Positions 1 to 12,400 of a stretch of 64,000 nucleotides of DNA are shown here, piece by piece; the stretch's first letter is position 1, and each line of letters opens with the position of its first letter. Below the pieces are notes generated by a model. The model did not search any database. It had not been told where the DNA came from and was given only the letters and a program-made list of their open reading frames with translations. The DNA lies in NCBI RefSeq assembly GCF_030272615.1, contig NC_081415.1, forward strand, positions 233,313,303 through 233,377,302, written 5' to 3'. The translations under genes and the position numbers were made by a program. Source of the DNA: Cryptomeria japonica (Eukaryota; Streptophyta; Pinopsida; Cupressales; Cupressaceae).

Positions 1-1415
1 CAAGGAAGAGTTTAAATTCTATGAGCAATCATTATGGATTCAGGATAATGTTTAGATATGTATGATCCTCCATCTAAATTTAGAATGTATTAATGTCAGG
101 CATTAATACAGGGATATCTTCCTTAATAAATTGGATTTGCAATAGAGGTGTTCATTTTCAGTTTGATGTATGACTCTGTTGCCCTTAGATAAGGCACTGA
201 TCTTGCAAATAATTGGGGTTTTCTCAGAGACTTAAAATAAAAAATCAGAATATCCTTAGTTCATGTTATGTTTTGAAATGTTTCATCTATCTCATGCTCA
301 AGAATAGTTGAGTTTTATGTGTAGATCTAGTCCATCTGCAATAAACTACTTGTTTTAGAGCCCTGGTGAGATCTATCTATTTATGTTGATGCTATCATAA
401 GTGTGTAATAGGTTTAATTCTAAGCATCAAAGGTATACCCGCCTAGGTTTTGTAGAGCCTGAAGAGTAGAAGGATTCGTATCCTTGTCATGTTGTCCAAG
501 CCCTAAGGTTCTTCATAGATTGAATTGGCTACTTCATAGATCAATTGCAGGTGTTCTTGGGTTATCACTTTTGGTGAACAACAGTATGCAAGTTCCAAGG
601 TTGGGTAAAACATTTTCGGATAGAAGGATACATTGAACCTAGTCAAAGTTTGAAGATTTGATGGCTATGATTGATCATGGGAAATGTGATCAAAGAGATT
701 AAGCGGTTGGCAAATTGTTTATAAATAAGGAACTGCTGATAAACAATGTATGCGGGCAAGTATATGCACAGGGATGATACATAGTGATTACCGAGCACAG
801 AAGCTTGAAAACCTTTTTGAATAATAGAGTATAGAGCCCAGTAGATGGACAAGATAAAGTTCTATCTCTAGATTGTAATGAGCAAATAAGAATCTGCTTT
901 AGCATTTTTGATGTGAAGTTGCAGATAGATTTTTATTACTGTTATTTTGTAAAGTGACAGAAAATCTCTTAACCGAGTGGACTTAACAGTCTTATTTGTA
1001 AAACCCTCTAGCAAGGTGACATTCTAATTGAGTGTTTGAAATCCTTTAACAAGGTCACTTCTAACAAGGTGAAGATCCTAAAAGATCTGAGGGAAATCCC
1101 TTAACCGGGTCACATCTAGCAATGTGTTTGTAATCTTTAACATGATTTTCTTTTAACTGAGCATACTCTAGAAGAGTATATTTCTTAGTGTGTTCAAAAT
1201 CCCACAGTGGTTTTTCCCTATTTGGGTTTCCACATTAAATCTGGTGTTATGAGTTTTATGATGTTTATATGCTTTTGAGTTTGCATGTTTAGCAGTTTTG
1301 GTTATATTACTGAAGTATATGTTACCGAGGTTGAATCTGTTGTTTTTATGGAAGATTAAGGTTGTATGATTCACCCCCCCCCTCTCATCTTATTAGCTTG
1401 GCATCTGTACTTAAC
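1..1415 (+). mobile_element. Copia LTR fragment (3' part)
   Basis: The stretch ends with C-rich sequence at about 1370-1385 (ATTCACCCCCC), then TTAACA at 1410-1415, then a primer-binding-site-like sequence. This is the usual end of plant Copia LTRs. The part from about 950 to 1250 repeats short phrases such as AACAAGGTGA and CCCTTAACCGGGT, which also occur in the Copia LTR at 57470-58840. The two LTRs therefore look distantly related. The LTR start lies outside the window, and no open reading frame in it looks real. Only the LTR and primer-binding site remain, because the sequence changes to Gypsy LTR at about 1434. Confidence 0.65.
720..727 (+). promoter_or_regulatory. Possible TATA box of the Copia LTR
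   Basis: TATAAATA lies about 690 bases before the LTR end, a plausible place for the U3 promoter. This rests on the motif and its position only. Confidence 0.35.
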
Positions 1416-1416
1416 A

Positions 1417-1430
1417 TTAAGTATCAGAAC
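1417..1430 (+). other. Degenerate primer-binding site (initiator-Met tRNA type)
   Basis: TAAGTATCAGAAC follows the LTR end and resembles the plant Copia primer-binding site TTGGTATCAGAGC with a few changes. It fixes the orientation of the LTR to its left. Confidence 0.5.
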
Positions 1431-1433
1431 TAT

Positions 1434-1653
1434 CATTTTCCACTTTAGGTTTGTAAAGTTTTCCTTTTGTGATTTATGGTTAAAAGCATACCTAGTGAAA
1501 ATATAAACTCATATCATAAGAGGGAGTTGTACCTCTCAAATTCAGAGGAAAGTTGTAGAAATAATAGCAACATATCCAACTATTTATAGTTTGTTTCAGG
1601 ATGGGAGTCAATATTGTCATATTTTTGAAGAGAACAAAATTTGTTAGCCAACA
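1434..1653 (+). repeat. Gypsy 5' LTR remnant (3' end only)
   Basis: It matches about 27740-27972 over its whole length, with shared phrases such as ACTTTAGGTTTGTAAAG and GTCAATATTGTCATATTTTT. It ends in GCCAACA directly before a primer-binding site. Upstream of 1434 the match stops and Copia LTR sequence begins, so the rest of this LTR was lost or replaced. Confidence 0.75.
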
Positions 1654-1658
1654 GATTT

Positions 1659-1677
1659 TTGGTGACTCTGCTGGGGA
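1659..1677 (+). other. Gypsy primer-binding site
   Basis: TTGGTGACTCTGCTGGGGA follows the 5' LTR after a short spacer. It resembles the TGGCGACTCTGCTGGGGA type of site known from plant Gypsy elements, with one change. I do not assign the priming tRNA. Confidence 0.6.
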
Positions 1678-2359
1678 CAAGAAGGAAGGAAAATCTTAAG
1701 TAAGGAAGACCAAATGTTGCCTTATCCTTGGAATCATGGTTTTGCCTCATGAAGATATTTTTCTCATTGTACAACCACATTTAGATTGGAAAAACCCTCA
1801 ACATCATATACTTTTCAAATTACACAATTTGGCTTAGATGTGCAGACACAATAAGGAATATTTTTAGCATACCCGAGCAGTTCTAGATGAGGAAGAAAGA
1901 ATATGGAAGTAGTTTATGTGAGAGCTGTAGAACCTTTCTATCCTATAATTAATATTCCACCATAGGCCTTGGGAAGAGAACCAATTAGAAGAGTAATAAA
2001 TCCTCAAAATTATCATTAGTAATTGGAGACTCTATTTACTTATCCTTTAATACCCTTAAACTAGCTTCCAAGAGTTCTACTAGGAGTGTAAGAAAGAAAT
2101 GTGTTCATGAGCCTAATTTTCACTTCCTTCTATCTATGAATTTCTCAATGTTTCCTTCTACTTGCAAAGATAAATCATTAAGTAGACCTCCTTCTCCTCC
2201 CTATCCTAAACCACCTTCATCAATTTAATCTTGTCAAGTCTTGAATTTGGCAGGAACTGTTTCACCTTCTCAGACTAATTTTCATATTGCTCAAATTGTA
2301 AATATGGCAGTCCCATGGGGAGTAGCGATTGGTCCACTCAACTTGACATGATCTTTACA

Positions 2360-3206
2360 TGACCTTCCTAAAGCCTTACGTAAAATAATAAATAAATTCA
2401 GGGGTGATGAGAAAGTCACATCAGATGAACATATGCATACCTTTTTCGAGGCTTGTTCTATCTTAGGAGTTCAACATGAAGATGTTGTAGTCAGGATGTT
2501 TGTGGAATCTTTAACAAAAACTGTAGTAGATTGGTTTTATCATTTACCCACTGGTGTAATTGATAAATGGAACACTATGAAACTAAGTTTGAAGAGAGGT
2601 TCAAAACTACTGAGAATGAATATGAATTAGTTGCTTAGTTATCTACTATGAAGAAAGAAATGCATGAGTCTGTGGGATTTTATAGCCAAACTTAATAAAT
2701 TGGTGGGTCGAATACTAGCTAATGCAGTACCAAATGATGACCTGATGACATCTTTCTTTACCAATAGTTTTCCCTTTGAGGTTAGTTTTCTCATCAGGAG
2801 AAACCCGCAAGCTAATTTGGCAACAATGCAACATTTGATCGTTTCAATAGAGGATGACCTAATTACTTCAGGAAAGTGGAAAAAATAATTACAATCTGGT
2901 AAGGCACGAGAAGCCAGTTCTACTGACCTAGTAATCCAAAGGTTGGCCAATGACACTATCACTCTGAAAAAGGAAAATGCTCAAAGTTCCTCAACAACCT
3001 TTTTACCAAAATGTATCAAGATCATCGACCAAGCCTTTATTGTTGGTACTTCTCAGAGACTAGCTATAGAAGGCCCTTTCTCTTCAAGAAAAGGAAATCA
3101 AATGGTATGTAAATTTCACCTAACTACTTATTATGATGGTGCATCCTATTCAGAGATGAGTAGAGCCATACAAATGCCTGCTACAAATAAACAAGAAGAG
3201 TATTAG
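2360..3206 (+). pseudogene. Gypsy gag (retrotransposon gag domain), decayed
   Basis: Pieces in more than one frame read as a retrotransposon gag. One contains HTFFEACSILGV and VDWFYHLPTG (2433-2630). The next has MHESLWDFIAKLNKLVG-like sequence and a basic end (2664-2888). A tail piece follows at 2943-3206. The order and the tryptophan-containing signatures fit the capsid domain of plant Gypsy gag. A stop near 2628 falls where glutamine is expected (TAG for CAG), and a frame change lies near 2585. I saw no intact zinc knuckle downstream. Capsid assembly would not be possible from this copy. Confidence 0.7.
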
Positions 3207-3657
3207 GTTGAAGAACGTGCACCTTCAGGGGATGCAAATAGGAATTTACTTGAATATGAATCTAATGCAGAAGGAGAAGATTTTTTCACAAAGGTAGATA
3301 ATCCAAATTGTAGAGTACTCACTAGAAGTCAATATGCATAGAAGAAGGATTCAAAAGATAAGTCTAACACAGAGAGTGCTCCCTCTCACCCTAAGTATAT
3401 CATGACTAGGGGATATTCATCTAACTTCAAGAAGACATAAATGAGTGAGACTAAGAAGCTGGATACGTTCTACCACTATTAGTGATACCTTTCCCAGTTC
3501 TTTTGATATAATTGAATCATGTAAAAATTTGAAGATACAAATCACTCAGGCTTAATATCTTAGATTGAATTCTTCTAAGTTAGGTCAACTTGTTAAGTTC
3601 ATCAGACCTGAGTCTTTAATATAATCCATCACTGCTCAAGTTAGTGAAGATAATGCT

Positions 3658-4240
3658 ATGACCAATATTGATCCCAGATGTCTCAATTATTCTCAAGAAT
3701 TAAAGCCCCCTGTTCTAGCAAACCCTTTCATGAAGCCTAAACCTTTCTGTGTGTCTTTGTTCATTGTTGGTTTCAAATTAAGTAATTGTGTGATTGACTT
3801 CGAGGCTTTCGATAATGTGATTCCATCTCAAGTAGCTAAAGATCTAGGTTTGACCCTTACCTCTTCAAGTGGAAGATGTTTCTCAATGGACTCTTCCCAA
3901 GTACCCATATCAAGTCAAGTTAATGATGCTAAAGTAGCTTTACCTTCTCATCCCTCTAAAAGACTCAAGCTTATCATCTTATTTGCAAACATTTTGACAA
4001 GATATGGAATGCTTCTGAGTCAAAGTTTCTATAAAGACCTTGGAAGAAAGATTCAGATGGACTGGTCTTATGCTACTTTTCCAATAAATGGCAAGAAGGT
4101 TAGTTTAGAACCTAAGCCTAAAGCCAAATTTACTGTCATGAATTTAGATGATCCTAGACCAAAAATCTTGTATGTAGAAATAGGTCTTGACACCTATATG
4201 TGTAGCTCTTCCAAAGATGTGGGAAATTTATTTGTTTATG
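3658..4240 (+). pseudogene. Gypsy aspartic protease domain, inactive
   Basis: This is the start of the longest open stretch of the Gypsy (3658-4341, 227 codons). The region around 3795-3830 reads CVIDFEAFDNVIP, where the family has an Asp-Ser-Gly catalytic triplet followed by A-S-N/D. Here the triplet is D-F-E, so catalysis is presumably lost. Downstream, GRKIQMDWSYATFPI is a recognisable piece from the end of this protease family. The same frame runs directly into an RNase H-like domain, implying a single polyprotein originally. Confidence 0.65.
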
Positions 4241-4254
4241 ATGAAATAAAAGAA

Positions 4255-4690
4255 GGATTGTGGACTTTGGAATTTGATGGCAGTTGTTCTTCATTTATAT
4301 CTAGTGTTGGAGTTATCCTTATCAACCCAAATGGTTGTTGATTCCCTCTAGCTTATAAATTAGAATTTGAAAATTCAAACAATACTGCTGAATATGAAGA
4401 CCTTTTACTTGGTCTAGCTGTTGTGAAGGAAAAGGGAATCAAACAATTAAGAGTGAAAGGAAATGCTCATCTTGTGGTGAGAAAAATCTAAGGCCAATAT
4501 GCTGTCAAAAATGGAAAATTGAAGCATTATTAGAATAGGATCTAGGATTGTATTGAGGATTTTTTAGCTTTCACAATAGAAGTTGTTCCTAGGATACAAA
4601 ATACCAGAGCTAATTCCTTAGCTATATCTGCATGAATCTTATTTCCCCATCCTAATTTCAAAGATAAGAAATATAACATTGAGGTTTTTT
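4255..4690 (+). pseudogene. Extra RNase H domain between protease and RT
   Basis: WTLEFDGSCSS (about 4261-4293), then NTAEYEDLLLGLAVV (about 4378-4425), then KGNAHLVV (about 4456-4479) match the three acidic motifs of plant-type RNase H domains found in Tat-group Gypsy elements. The first aspartate and the glutamate are kept. The third motif has N where aspartate is expected (usually G-D-S). Stops at 4339, 4489 and beyond lie in the same frame and could each have come from a single base change. The ordinary RT-linked RNase H is separately present at about 5870-6460, so this is a second RNase H, placed upstream of RT. The domain call is firm; its exact lineage is not. Confidence 0.7.
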
Positions 4691-5039
4691 ATAGGCAAAA
4701 TGTCCTTGATAATGTTAATCATTAACTTGTTTAACAATGAAAAACATATTATTGACTTTCTATAAAGTGGAAATGCTTACTTTCATACCTTCTTTGAGGG
4801 AAGCATTAAGGACAATTCAAATGTTCTTAAAGGAGAAGTAAATTTCGAAGATCATGGGATGAAAGGAGTGGTTCAACTAAAAGTAAATAAGATCCCTAAG
4901 GGGCTTGTATCTTTGGAGCACCTTTTCAACTGACACAATCAATACATCAAACAAAAAAAGCATGATCTTGATTTAACATCGGTTTAATATGAACAAGTGA
5001 ATATAGGGACAGAAGAAGACCCAAAAATGGTTTATATAG

Positions 5040-6460
5040 GGAAATGTTGTACACCTGAGGAGAAAAAGAACCTGATTTCCCTACTCATCAAGTATAGAGA
5101 TGTTTTTGCATGGTGCTATGCTAATCTTAAGAAGTTTAGAAGTGAAAAAATATAGTGTACCATATTCCTCTCAAGCCAGGAGAAGTCCCTTTTAAGCAGA
5201 AAAAATGAACCTTCAATCCAAAAATCATTGATTCTATCCTTAATGAGATTTATAAGATGTTAACAGTAAGGATAATATATCCTGTTCATCATACCATATG
5301 GGTTGATAATATCATGCCAGTCAGAAAAAAGAATGGGGAAATAAGGATCTATGTGGACTTCCAGAATTTGAATCAAGACTCCCTTAATGATAACTATCCA
5401 TTACTTGTGATGAACCATATTCTAAAAATAGTGCCAGGCTCTGAAATGATGTCCATGTTGGATGGTTTTCTGGATACAATCAGATAGAAGTAGCTCCAGA
5501 AGATCGACACAAAATTGCTTTCACCACCCCTATGGGCATCTTTGCCTATAAAAGAATGTCTTTTGGCCTCATTAATGTTGGAGCCACCTTCTAGAGAGCG
5601 ATGAAATTGACTTTTGGTGATTTGAAGAATAATATTATACTTGATTATTTGGATGAATTGATTGTATTCTCCAAGATGAGAGTAAATCACTTACAAGATT
5701 TGGAGAAGGTGTTGCAAACATGTAAGGATTTTAGTATTTCTTTAAACCCTAAGAAGTCTATATTTTTAGTTAAGAAAGGTAAACTTTTGGGGCATATTGT
5801 TTCAAAAGGTGGAATTAAGATTGATCTTGACATGGTCAAGGAAATCCAAAAATAGAATCTTCCCTCTTCTTTAGATGGAACTAGATATTCTTTTGGTCAT
5901 TTAAACTTTCTAAGGAGATTTGTTCTTGATTTTGCCGATTTGACGGGACATATTGTGGAGATGTTGAAATGTCAGCCAACTTTTAAGTGGAACTTAGAAG
6001 GTAAAAAAATCTTTTGAAGACATAAAGTCAGCTATAGCCAATGCCCCTACTTTGATACATCCAAATTTTTAGAGAGAGTTCATTATGTATTGTTACACCT
6101 TAGAGCATACTTTGTTTTCTATCTTGCTACAAAAAGATGATCAAGGTATGGAAGCACCTATAGCCTTTTTGAGCCAGCCACTAAAAAAACATGAATTGAA
6201 ATATACATAGACTAAAAAGTATGCTTTCGCTATTGTTAAGGCCCTAAAGAATTTCAGATTTTACGTCTTTCATTCTCATTCAAAAGTTTTTGTTCCTAAT
6301 TATATTGTTAAAAATATTTTGACTCAGCAAGATATTGATGGAAATAAAAGGGTTACTTGGATTGCAAGGGTGCAAGAATACGATGTTGATATTAAACCAA
6401 CTAATTTGGTTAGAGGGAGAGGTCTATGCACCATGATTTCTAAAAATAAACCATAACAAG
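5040..6460 (+). pseudogene. Gypsy reverse transcriptase and RNase H, decayed
   Basis: A pre-RT motif (EEKKNLISLLIKYRDVFAW) appears at about 5057-5115. RT follows: NIMPVRKKNGEIRIYVDF at 5307-5362, then DNYPL, SMLDGF, and after a one-base frameshift near 5470, AFTTPMGIFAYKRMSFGL at about 5518-5570. The catalytic box reads YLDELIVFS (5647-5673) where YLDDLIVFS is expected, so the second aspartate is replaced by glutamate. The thumb and connection regions run to about 5855, ending at a stop. RNase H then follows to about 6460, with signatures such as PIAFLSQPLKKHELKYT and several stops. RT-RNase H would copy element RNA to DNA; this copy could not. Confidence 0.8.
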
Positions 6461-6479
6461 AGGATGATGTCATGCTAGT

Positions 6480-7090
6480 ATTGTTCACTAGTGCTCTTGA
6501 TGATTGGTGTAGAGATGTCGCATATTTTTTGACTTATGGAGAGTGCCCAACTACACTATCACCTAAGCAAAAAAGAAATTTAAAGCTGAGGGTAGCGAAA
6601 TATGTCCTATGGGAAGGAAATATATATAAAAAGGTATAGAACATACCTTTTTGAGATGTGTGAATAAAGAGAAACAAAAGCAATTGTTGAAATCTCTTCA
6701 TGGGGAGGTCTATGGTGGGCACCTCTCAGCGTCTGACACTGCTTATAGGATTATGAGACAAGGATTTTATTGGCCTAGTATTTTTAAAGATGCGTATGCA
6801 TGGGTAGAAAAATGTAAAAAATGTCTCAAATTCATAGGTAGACCTCAGTTGGCTACCTTGACTCTAAGATCGGTGGTTATCAAAGAACCTTTCCAATAGT
6901 GGGGTTTATATTTCATAAGGCCACCCAACTTGAACTCAAGTGACGACTATACTCACATCCTTACAGATTCAAATTACTTCACTAAGTGGGTAGAAGCAAT
7001 TCCTATCAAACACACCACTTCTGAATTAGTAATCAATTCCTATCTAGAGGTTTGGTGTCCCCAAGAAGATTGTAACTGATAATGCCATTA
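6480..7090 (+). pseudogene. Gypsy integrase, N-terminal part, split by insertion
   Basis: The H2C2 zinc-binding region is visible at about 6690-6830, with HLSASDTAYRIMRQGFYWP followed by CKKCLKF. The start of the catalytic core reads WGLYFIRPPN at about 6899-6928, where the family has WGLDFIGP. The first catalytic aspartate is thus tyrosine. The core continues with YFTKWVEAIPIK. At 7076-7094 it reads TDNAISF, containing the second catalytic aspartate, and is then cut by the inserted element at 7096. The remainder of the protein resumes at 22306. Confidence 0.75.
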
Positions 7091-7095
7091 GTTTT
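7091..7095. repeat. Target-site duplication, left copy (GTTTT)
   Basis: GTTTT precedes the TG of the inserted LTR. GTTTC follows the other LTR end at 22306-22310. They match in 4 of 5 bases, as expected for an aged 5-bp Copia duplication. Confidence 0.6.
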
Positions 7096-8227
7096 TGTTG
7101 GTATTGTGTTGTCATTGATGTCAATCGATATAGAAGGACAATTGATATGGGAGTATTATTGACATGAATTCATTGATGCCAACTAGTGTTGTAGGTCACT
7201 GGTGAAGAAGAAGAATGTCATTCAAAGGAATGACCATTGGAGTCACAGTTGAGTCACCGGTACACAAGTTAGTGTCTAACTTGTGTGGAAGATATGGACA
7301 GGAGACCAATATGATATAACAACCGATACATGATGACATCTGTGAGTAGGCAAGATATTGAGCTATTGTTTGTGATGAAGAGGAAGAATGTTACCTAAAT
7401 CACATCAACACAGGAGGATAAGTATGTACAGGTCATCGGTATGTTGTGTGGATGCAGAACAACAAGACTCCCACTGGATGAAGATGTAGTCACCATGTGA
7501 AGAGATAACTGACAATGAGTGTGCCCTAAACTAGATCACATGTGCCTATTTGAAGGAATGGTGCACAAATAGGGAAGCCACATGAGTACATTGCAGGATG
7601 TAGATGACAAGGATCCACTACCACTGGTAAGTGGAGCTTATCTCCTATTATGCATAGTGTACATCTTAGTTCTGTGAGATAAGGAAGGAGAGGTAAAGAC
7701 AAATGTTTGAAGGCTGACACTAGCTCTATCGATGAATCAAAGGAATGCCTCAAGTGCATAAAATTAGGGATATGCACTCGACCGACAGAGAAGACATGTT
7801 GAGTTGCCAGAACAAATGAAGAGTGATGGTTTTGTCATCTTGAAAAAATGACTGATATGATGTCTGGTTTGATGGTGAAGAAGGCAATGTGGAGCAACTA
7901 CAAATAGAGAATGCAACTAGTATACTGATGCCATAGATGGAATCAGTTGAAGTTTGATGACATGGTGTCATCACAATGGCTACCGTTGAGCATGATAATC
8001 GACAAGGAAGCAAAGAGGCTAAGTGATGTGCTCCTACCTGATGAGAATGTGCATGCTATGGATAGACATGTTTGGCAACTAGTTAAAGGATTCCACCGAC
8101 AGTTTAGCAAAGTGCAGACTTGAAGAGTAACCAGTAAAGTGAGAGATATTGACAGGGTTAGTGAATTGACAGAAAAGAAGGACCCGATGAGTGTTTGGTC
8201 AGTGATCCTGTCTGAATCGACACAGAG
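7096..8227 (+). repeat. 5' LTR of the large Copia-type element, first part
   Basis: It aligns with 19788-20925. Shared phrases include GTGTTGTCA.TGATGTCAA at the start and GAGTACATTG and GCTTATCTCCTATTATGCA in the middle. It stops at CACAGAG where the nested element begins. Open frames here on the minus strand (7526-8401) recur in the other LTR as non-conserved translations and are not genes. Confidence 0.8.
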
Positions 8228-9169
8228 TGTTGGAATCCAATAACACTGAGAGTAGGGGGGGTGAATCAGTGTTATACCATAATGAACAATTTTAGCCTTA
8301 TTAAAACATGCATACACCAACTGGTATACCGGTACATACAAAATTGAAAGAAGTAAAGAAACCAATAAGCCAATCACATAAATGAGAATCATAACACACA
8401 AAATTATACGTGGAAAACCTCAAAGAGGAAAAACAATAGTGAGATTTGTGACCCAGAATATCAATCCACTAGCCATATGAAGAGACATTACAAAATATAA
8501 GGGGCCTGCACTTGCAGGAAGGCTTACAACCTCGAGCACACTGCTCAATCACAAATGGAGCCTCACTGACTACATATAAATCTCAACTACAATTCGGAGA
8601 AGCGTTGAACTACTAACATAGCATATTCTATGCCAGAATACAGTTCCAGTTTAAGCTCTGTCTGTTCCGGTCTGAAACCCTAAACCCTTTACCGAAATAA
8701 CCCTTACATAAATATCCTCACATACATAATCTTTCTGATATATTTTGCATTATATCAAATCCGCATATCCATCATCATCTTATATCATTTTTATATCAAA
8801 ATGATCTAATCCAACTGACCTATATAGCCTATACAACTTATCATGCCTTATGTCGGCTTACAAAGATAATTACAATATTAAATTACATGTTGGCTAGATA
8901 ACATAAATGCATGAATATAAAAAAGAATTGTCAATGCCGGATCCAAAAGATGTTGGCCTCTAATACCGATAACCATATTCTAAACCATGTTGGCGTACAT
9001 TGCCGGTAAACAAAGAAATCCTTCTATCCTACCGGTGCCAGTGCCGATGTAGTGTCTGTGAAGTGCCCGCCAGTACACAACTGAACCAAAACATGAAGGC
9101 ATAAAAAATACCATGTTTCCATCAATGAAAACATAGTAAAACCAACAAATTGAGTGTCAATTGCCAACA
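8228..9169 (-). repeat. 3' LTR of the minus-strand nested element
   Basis: It begins TGTTGGAATCC and ends TTGCCAACA. It matches 14186-15064 along its length, for example in GAATGAACAATTTTAGCC, ATGAGAATCATAACACAC and CTTATCATGCCTTATGTCGG. It is longer than the other copy by a terminal stretch of about 13 bases at 8228-8240. Confidence 0.8.
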
Positions 9170-9170
9170 A

Positions 9171-9183
9171 TCTTCCCCTTTGG
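9171..9183 (-). other. Polypurine tract of the nested element
   Basis: TCTTCCCCTTTGG on the plus strand reads as CCAAAGGGGAAGA on the coding strand, directly upstream of the 3' LTR. It is the expected primer for second-strand synthesis. Confidence 0.65.
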
Positions 9184-9443
9184 CATTGATGGCAACACTC
9201 ATGTGAAAAATGGTCAAGGTTTCATTTGCTGATTTCATCTTGCCTCCTCCCTTTGAGCTGAATATTCATTAAAGAAAAATACTCCCTACTCCCATATTTC
9301 CATATCTCCCCCTAATGTATACAACTCCTTCTATTATTTTTCACATCTATATTACTCCCCCTTTGAAATCAATGCCATCAAAAATTCTAAAGAGAATGTC
9401 AAAGATCCAAAATAAATTGTACAATGAATATCCAAAAAATATC

Positions 9444-12400
9444 TTACCAGAGCTTAACAAATTTCAAGATTTTCAGATAAGCCTTCTCCAATAGCTCAAG
9501 ATAAGTATCCCAACCAATTTTGAAAGTGCCAGAAATAGATATAAGTCCATTTAATATATGTGCAAATGACTCTTTCTCATTTACCTTTGTCGACGGGGGC
9601 TTTCCAACCATATCCATACATTCTTTCTTATGTACACTGAGTGAATCCAACCGGGGACTCACCAAGCCTCTGAAACTTCTAGCTCTTATTATAATTTTGT
9701 CTCTTTCCTTCTCAAGAATAGAAATTTGGGCTTCCAAAATCAAAATTTGACCATCAATGGATGTAGTCAATGAAGTCAACCGATCCAAAGAATTATCTAT
9801 ATTGTAATTTTCTCCTGAAATTCTTTTATCTTCTTATCCACATTAATTGTTTGTATATCTGTATTACAAAAAACCCTATAAATATTTGTACACTGCTTCA
9901 AATAATTATCTATCAATTTCATCTTTTCATCAATCTTCTTCTTCTCAGATTCAATCACCTAATCAAATGCAACTCTTTTAGCCCGAGTGAACCTCTCCAG
10001 TGCTTGCCAATTTGAAATATGCTGTAAGGATTGGAAATCCTTTGAAATGTTCTTAGTAATTGTCTTTAGCTTGTCGGATGGGCTCACTTCATTGTCAATC
10101 TTGCACTCTAGGACTAGTCTATGTAAAACAAGGATTGACTGATCAATAATCCCTTTATCTATAGATCCCTCCTTCATTAACTTTTGTACTACTATCATTA
10201 TGAGTTCAGTAAGACTCATCTCGGTTATGTTTTTCTTTACAACTTGTGAGGTGTCAATTGACAATAATGATGGACCAACTACTGGTTCTCTGTCGGATTC
10301 CCCTTTCTTCTCCTCTGATGATTTATCCTTTATAGCTTCCTCACTTGCACCAATGTCTTCGCAACTTGGTGTAGTCTCTGTAACTGTCGATTGCTCTATA
10401 AGAACTATAACCTCAACCTGTACATTTGTATCTGGAGGACTGCTATCCTCAATATTAGTATCTTGTACATCATTAACTTGTTTACTCTCGATATTATCTG
10501 GTATCTCAACATTTGTTTGTACATTTATATCTACCAAGGGCTTGATTTCCACTATCTTAATGTTTTTCAAAACTGAGGGTGAAGTACCCATAATCCCCTT
10601 TCCTTTCCTTCAATTGGGGTATCTATAGTGTCTGTCTTTGATTCCGATGAAGTAAAGAAACCTTTGTTCTCTCCAAAGAACTTAACCCATGCCTTTTGAG
10701 TCTCCTTGATTATTTCATTTACCCTTCCTAGCATCAGAATGGTTATTCTATGTTTGCTATTAAAGACTTTTCTATCTTCCATCTCAAGTGTCCTTTCCAT
10801 TTCCTCTAGAGAAATAGTAACAAAAACATATAACAACTCTTGAATTTTAATATGCTAATTGTCTTCTTGCATTGCTGATAGTCTTCTAGCATCTAATATA
10901 TTATATAATTATACCGGTATTTGGTTTTCAATTTCTATTAAGGCTTTCTTATAAATATCCAAGTATAATAATACTGCTTCCTCTACCTCTCTTTGTTCAT
11001 CATCCTCTAAATGATCATAATAAAACTATACATTCTTTAACATGCCATCCTTAGTGATTTCATCTACTAACTCTACACAAGTTTTAGGTGGAACATTACT
11101 AGATTGAATAAATGTATCAGTGTCATTCTTCTTCTTCCTTTTTGTAGTACCGGATGTAGCTAAATTGGTTACTTTTGGTGCTTGCTTCTGTGCCGATATT
11201 TTTTAACGTAACCTTCCTAACCGGTTTCTTTTTAGCTTCTACCTTTGTTTCCTCTATTTTCTTCCTTACAACCCTCTTGAATGTCAAGGGTGTGTCATCC
11301 TCAGATTTAGACTCTGTTATAATAGGCATAATGTGTACTTATGGATTCTTCCTATTCATTCCTTTCTCCGAGACAACATCAATTAATGTTTTAATTTCCT
11401 ATGAGACCTTCTCAACAAATTCGCTAGCCTTTCCTTCCTTCTTCTCTCTCTTCTTTCGGTTGAGCTTTGTTTCAACCTCTTGTGATTTTTTTTTTGTAGT
11501 ACCATATGGCTTCTCTACCTCATCAATAGGTGCATCAATCAACATTTTTGCAAAAGCCTCAAGGATCTGTGCATCCACTTCATAGCCCATTTCCTCAATC
11601 CAAATCTTTGGGGGATTAACCACTTCCATAAGTGTTTCATCCTGCTTCACCATGAAGCATATGTCAGTTGAATATTTTTCTACAACATGCTTAGGAACCC
11701 TTTCCCTAAACTTCATAGATTTCAAGAATGCCTTGAAATATTCCCATACTTTATCATCTCTCTGACTACCTAAAGTAGAAATTGAGTGTTTCAATTGTCT
11801 CCCTATTGGGATATCAAATTCCCATTGCCTCTTCCCAAAACTGGGTGTGTCATTCATGAAAAATAACATTAACCAGACAATTAAGTTCCCATACAGGAAA
11901 GTTCCTTTCTTTTCTTCCTTAATCTTTCCTAGGTTTATTAATAACTCATCTAACATCCAACCGCATAGATCCAATTTCACATTCTCTCTCATCATTTTGT
12001 ATGCATTGAAAATGAAGGAATTGGAAACAAAGTTCAGTCGGGTTTGACTGAGTTACCTTATACCCGATGATCATGCTACTGAATTTGATGTTCTTGTTAG
12101 TAATAGTGCTTATTCTCATAGATCTCTTGTCAGATGTCACGTTGGTGATCTTATTCACGTAATCATTCAAAATCTTCTTAGCTAGATGTTTCCCAACTGA
12201 TGGTAAACCAATGATTGCCTTGATGACTTCCTTGGTGATCTTGTAAGGTCTATCTAACCAAATAAACTCCCCATGTACTCTGCTCAAAACATACCTAATT
12301 ATCTCATCTTCAAATTTTGGGATGTCCATAATGCTAGTAAACCCTAAGTCTTCAATGTGCTTGTATGTCAGTTTGATCTTTCCAGATTCTCCCATTAGCT

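Noticed and set aside
7526-8401. Minus-strand genes at 7526-8401 and similar frames at 20636-22407
   Set aside because: They lie in LTRs. The frames are not conserved between the two LTR copies, and one crosses an insertion junction at 8228.
9520-11585. Plus-strand frames at 9520-9750, 10200-10628 and 11175-11585
   Set aside because: They are antisense shadows of the longer minus-strand ORF of the nested element, rich in S/F/T as expected for the complement of K/E-rich coding.
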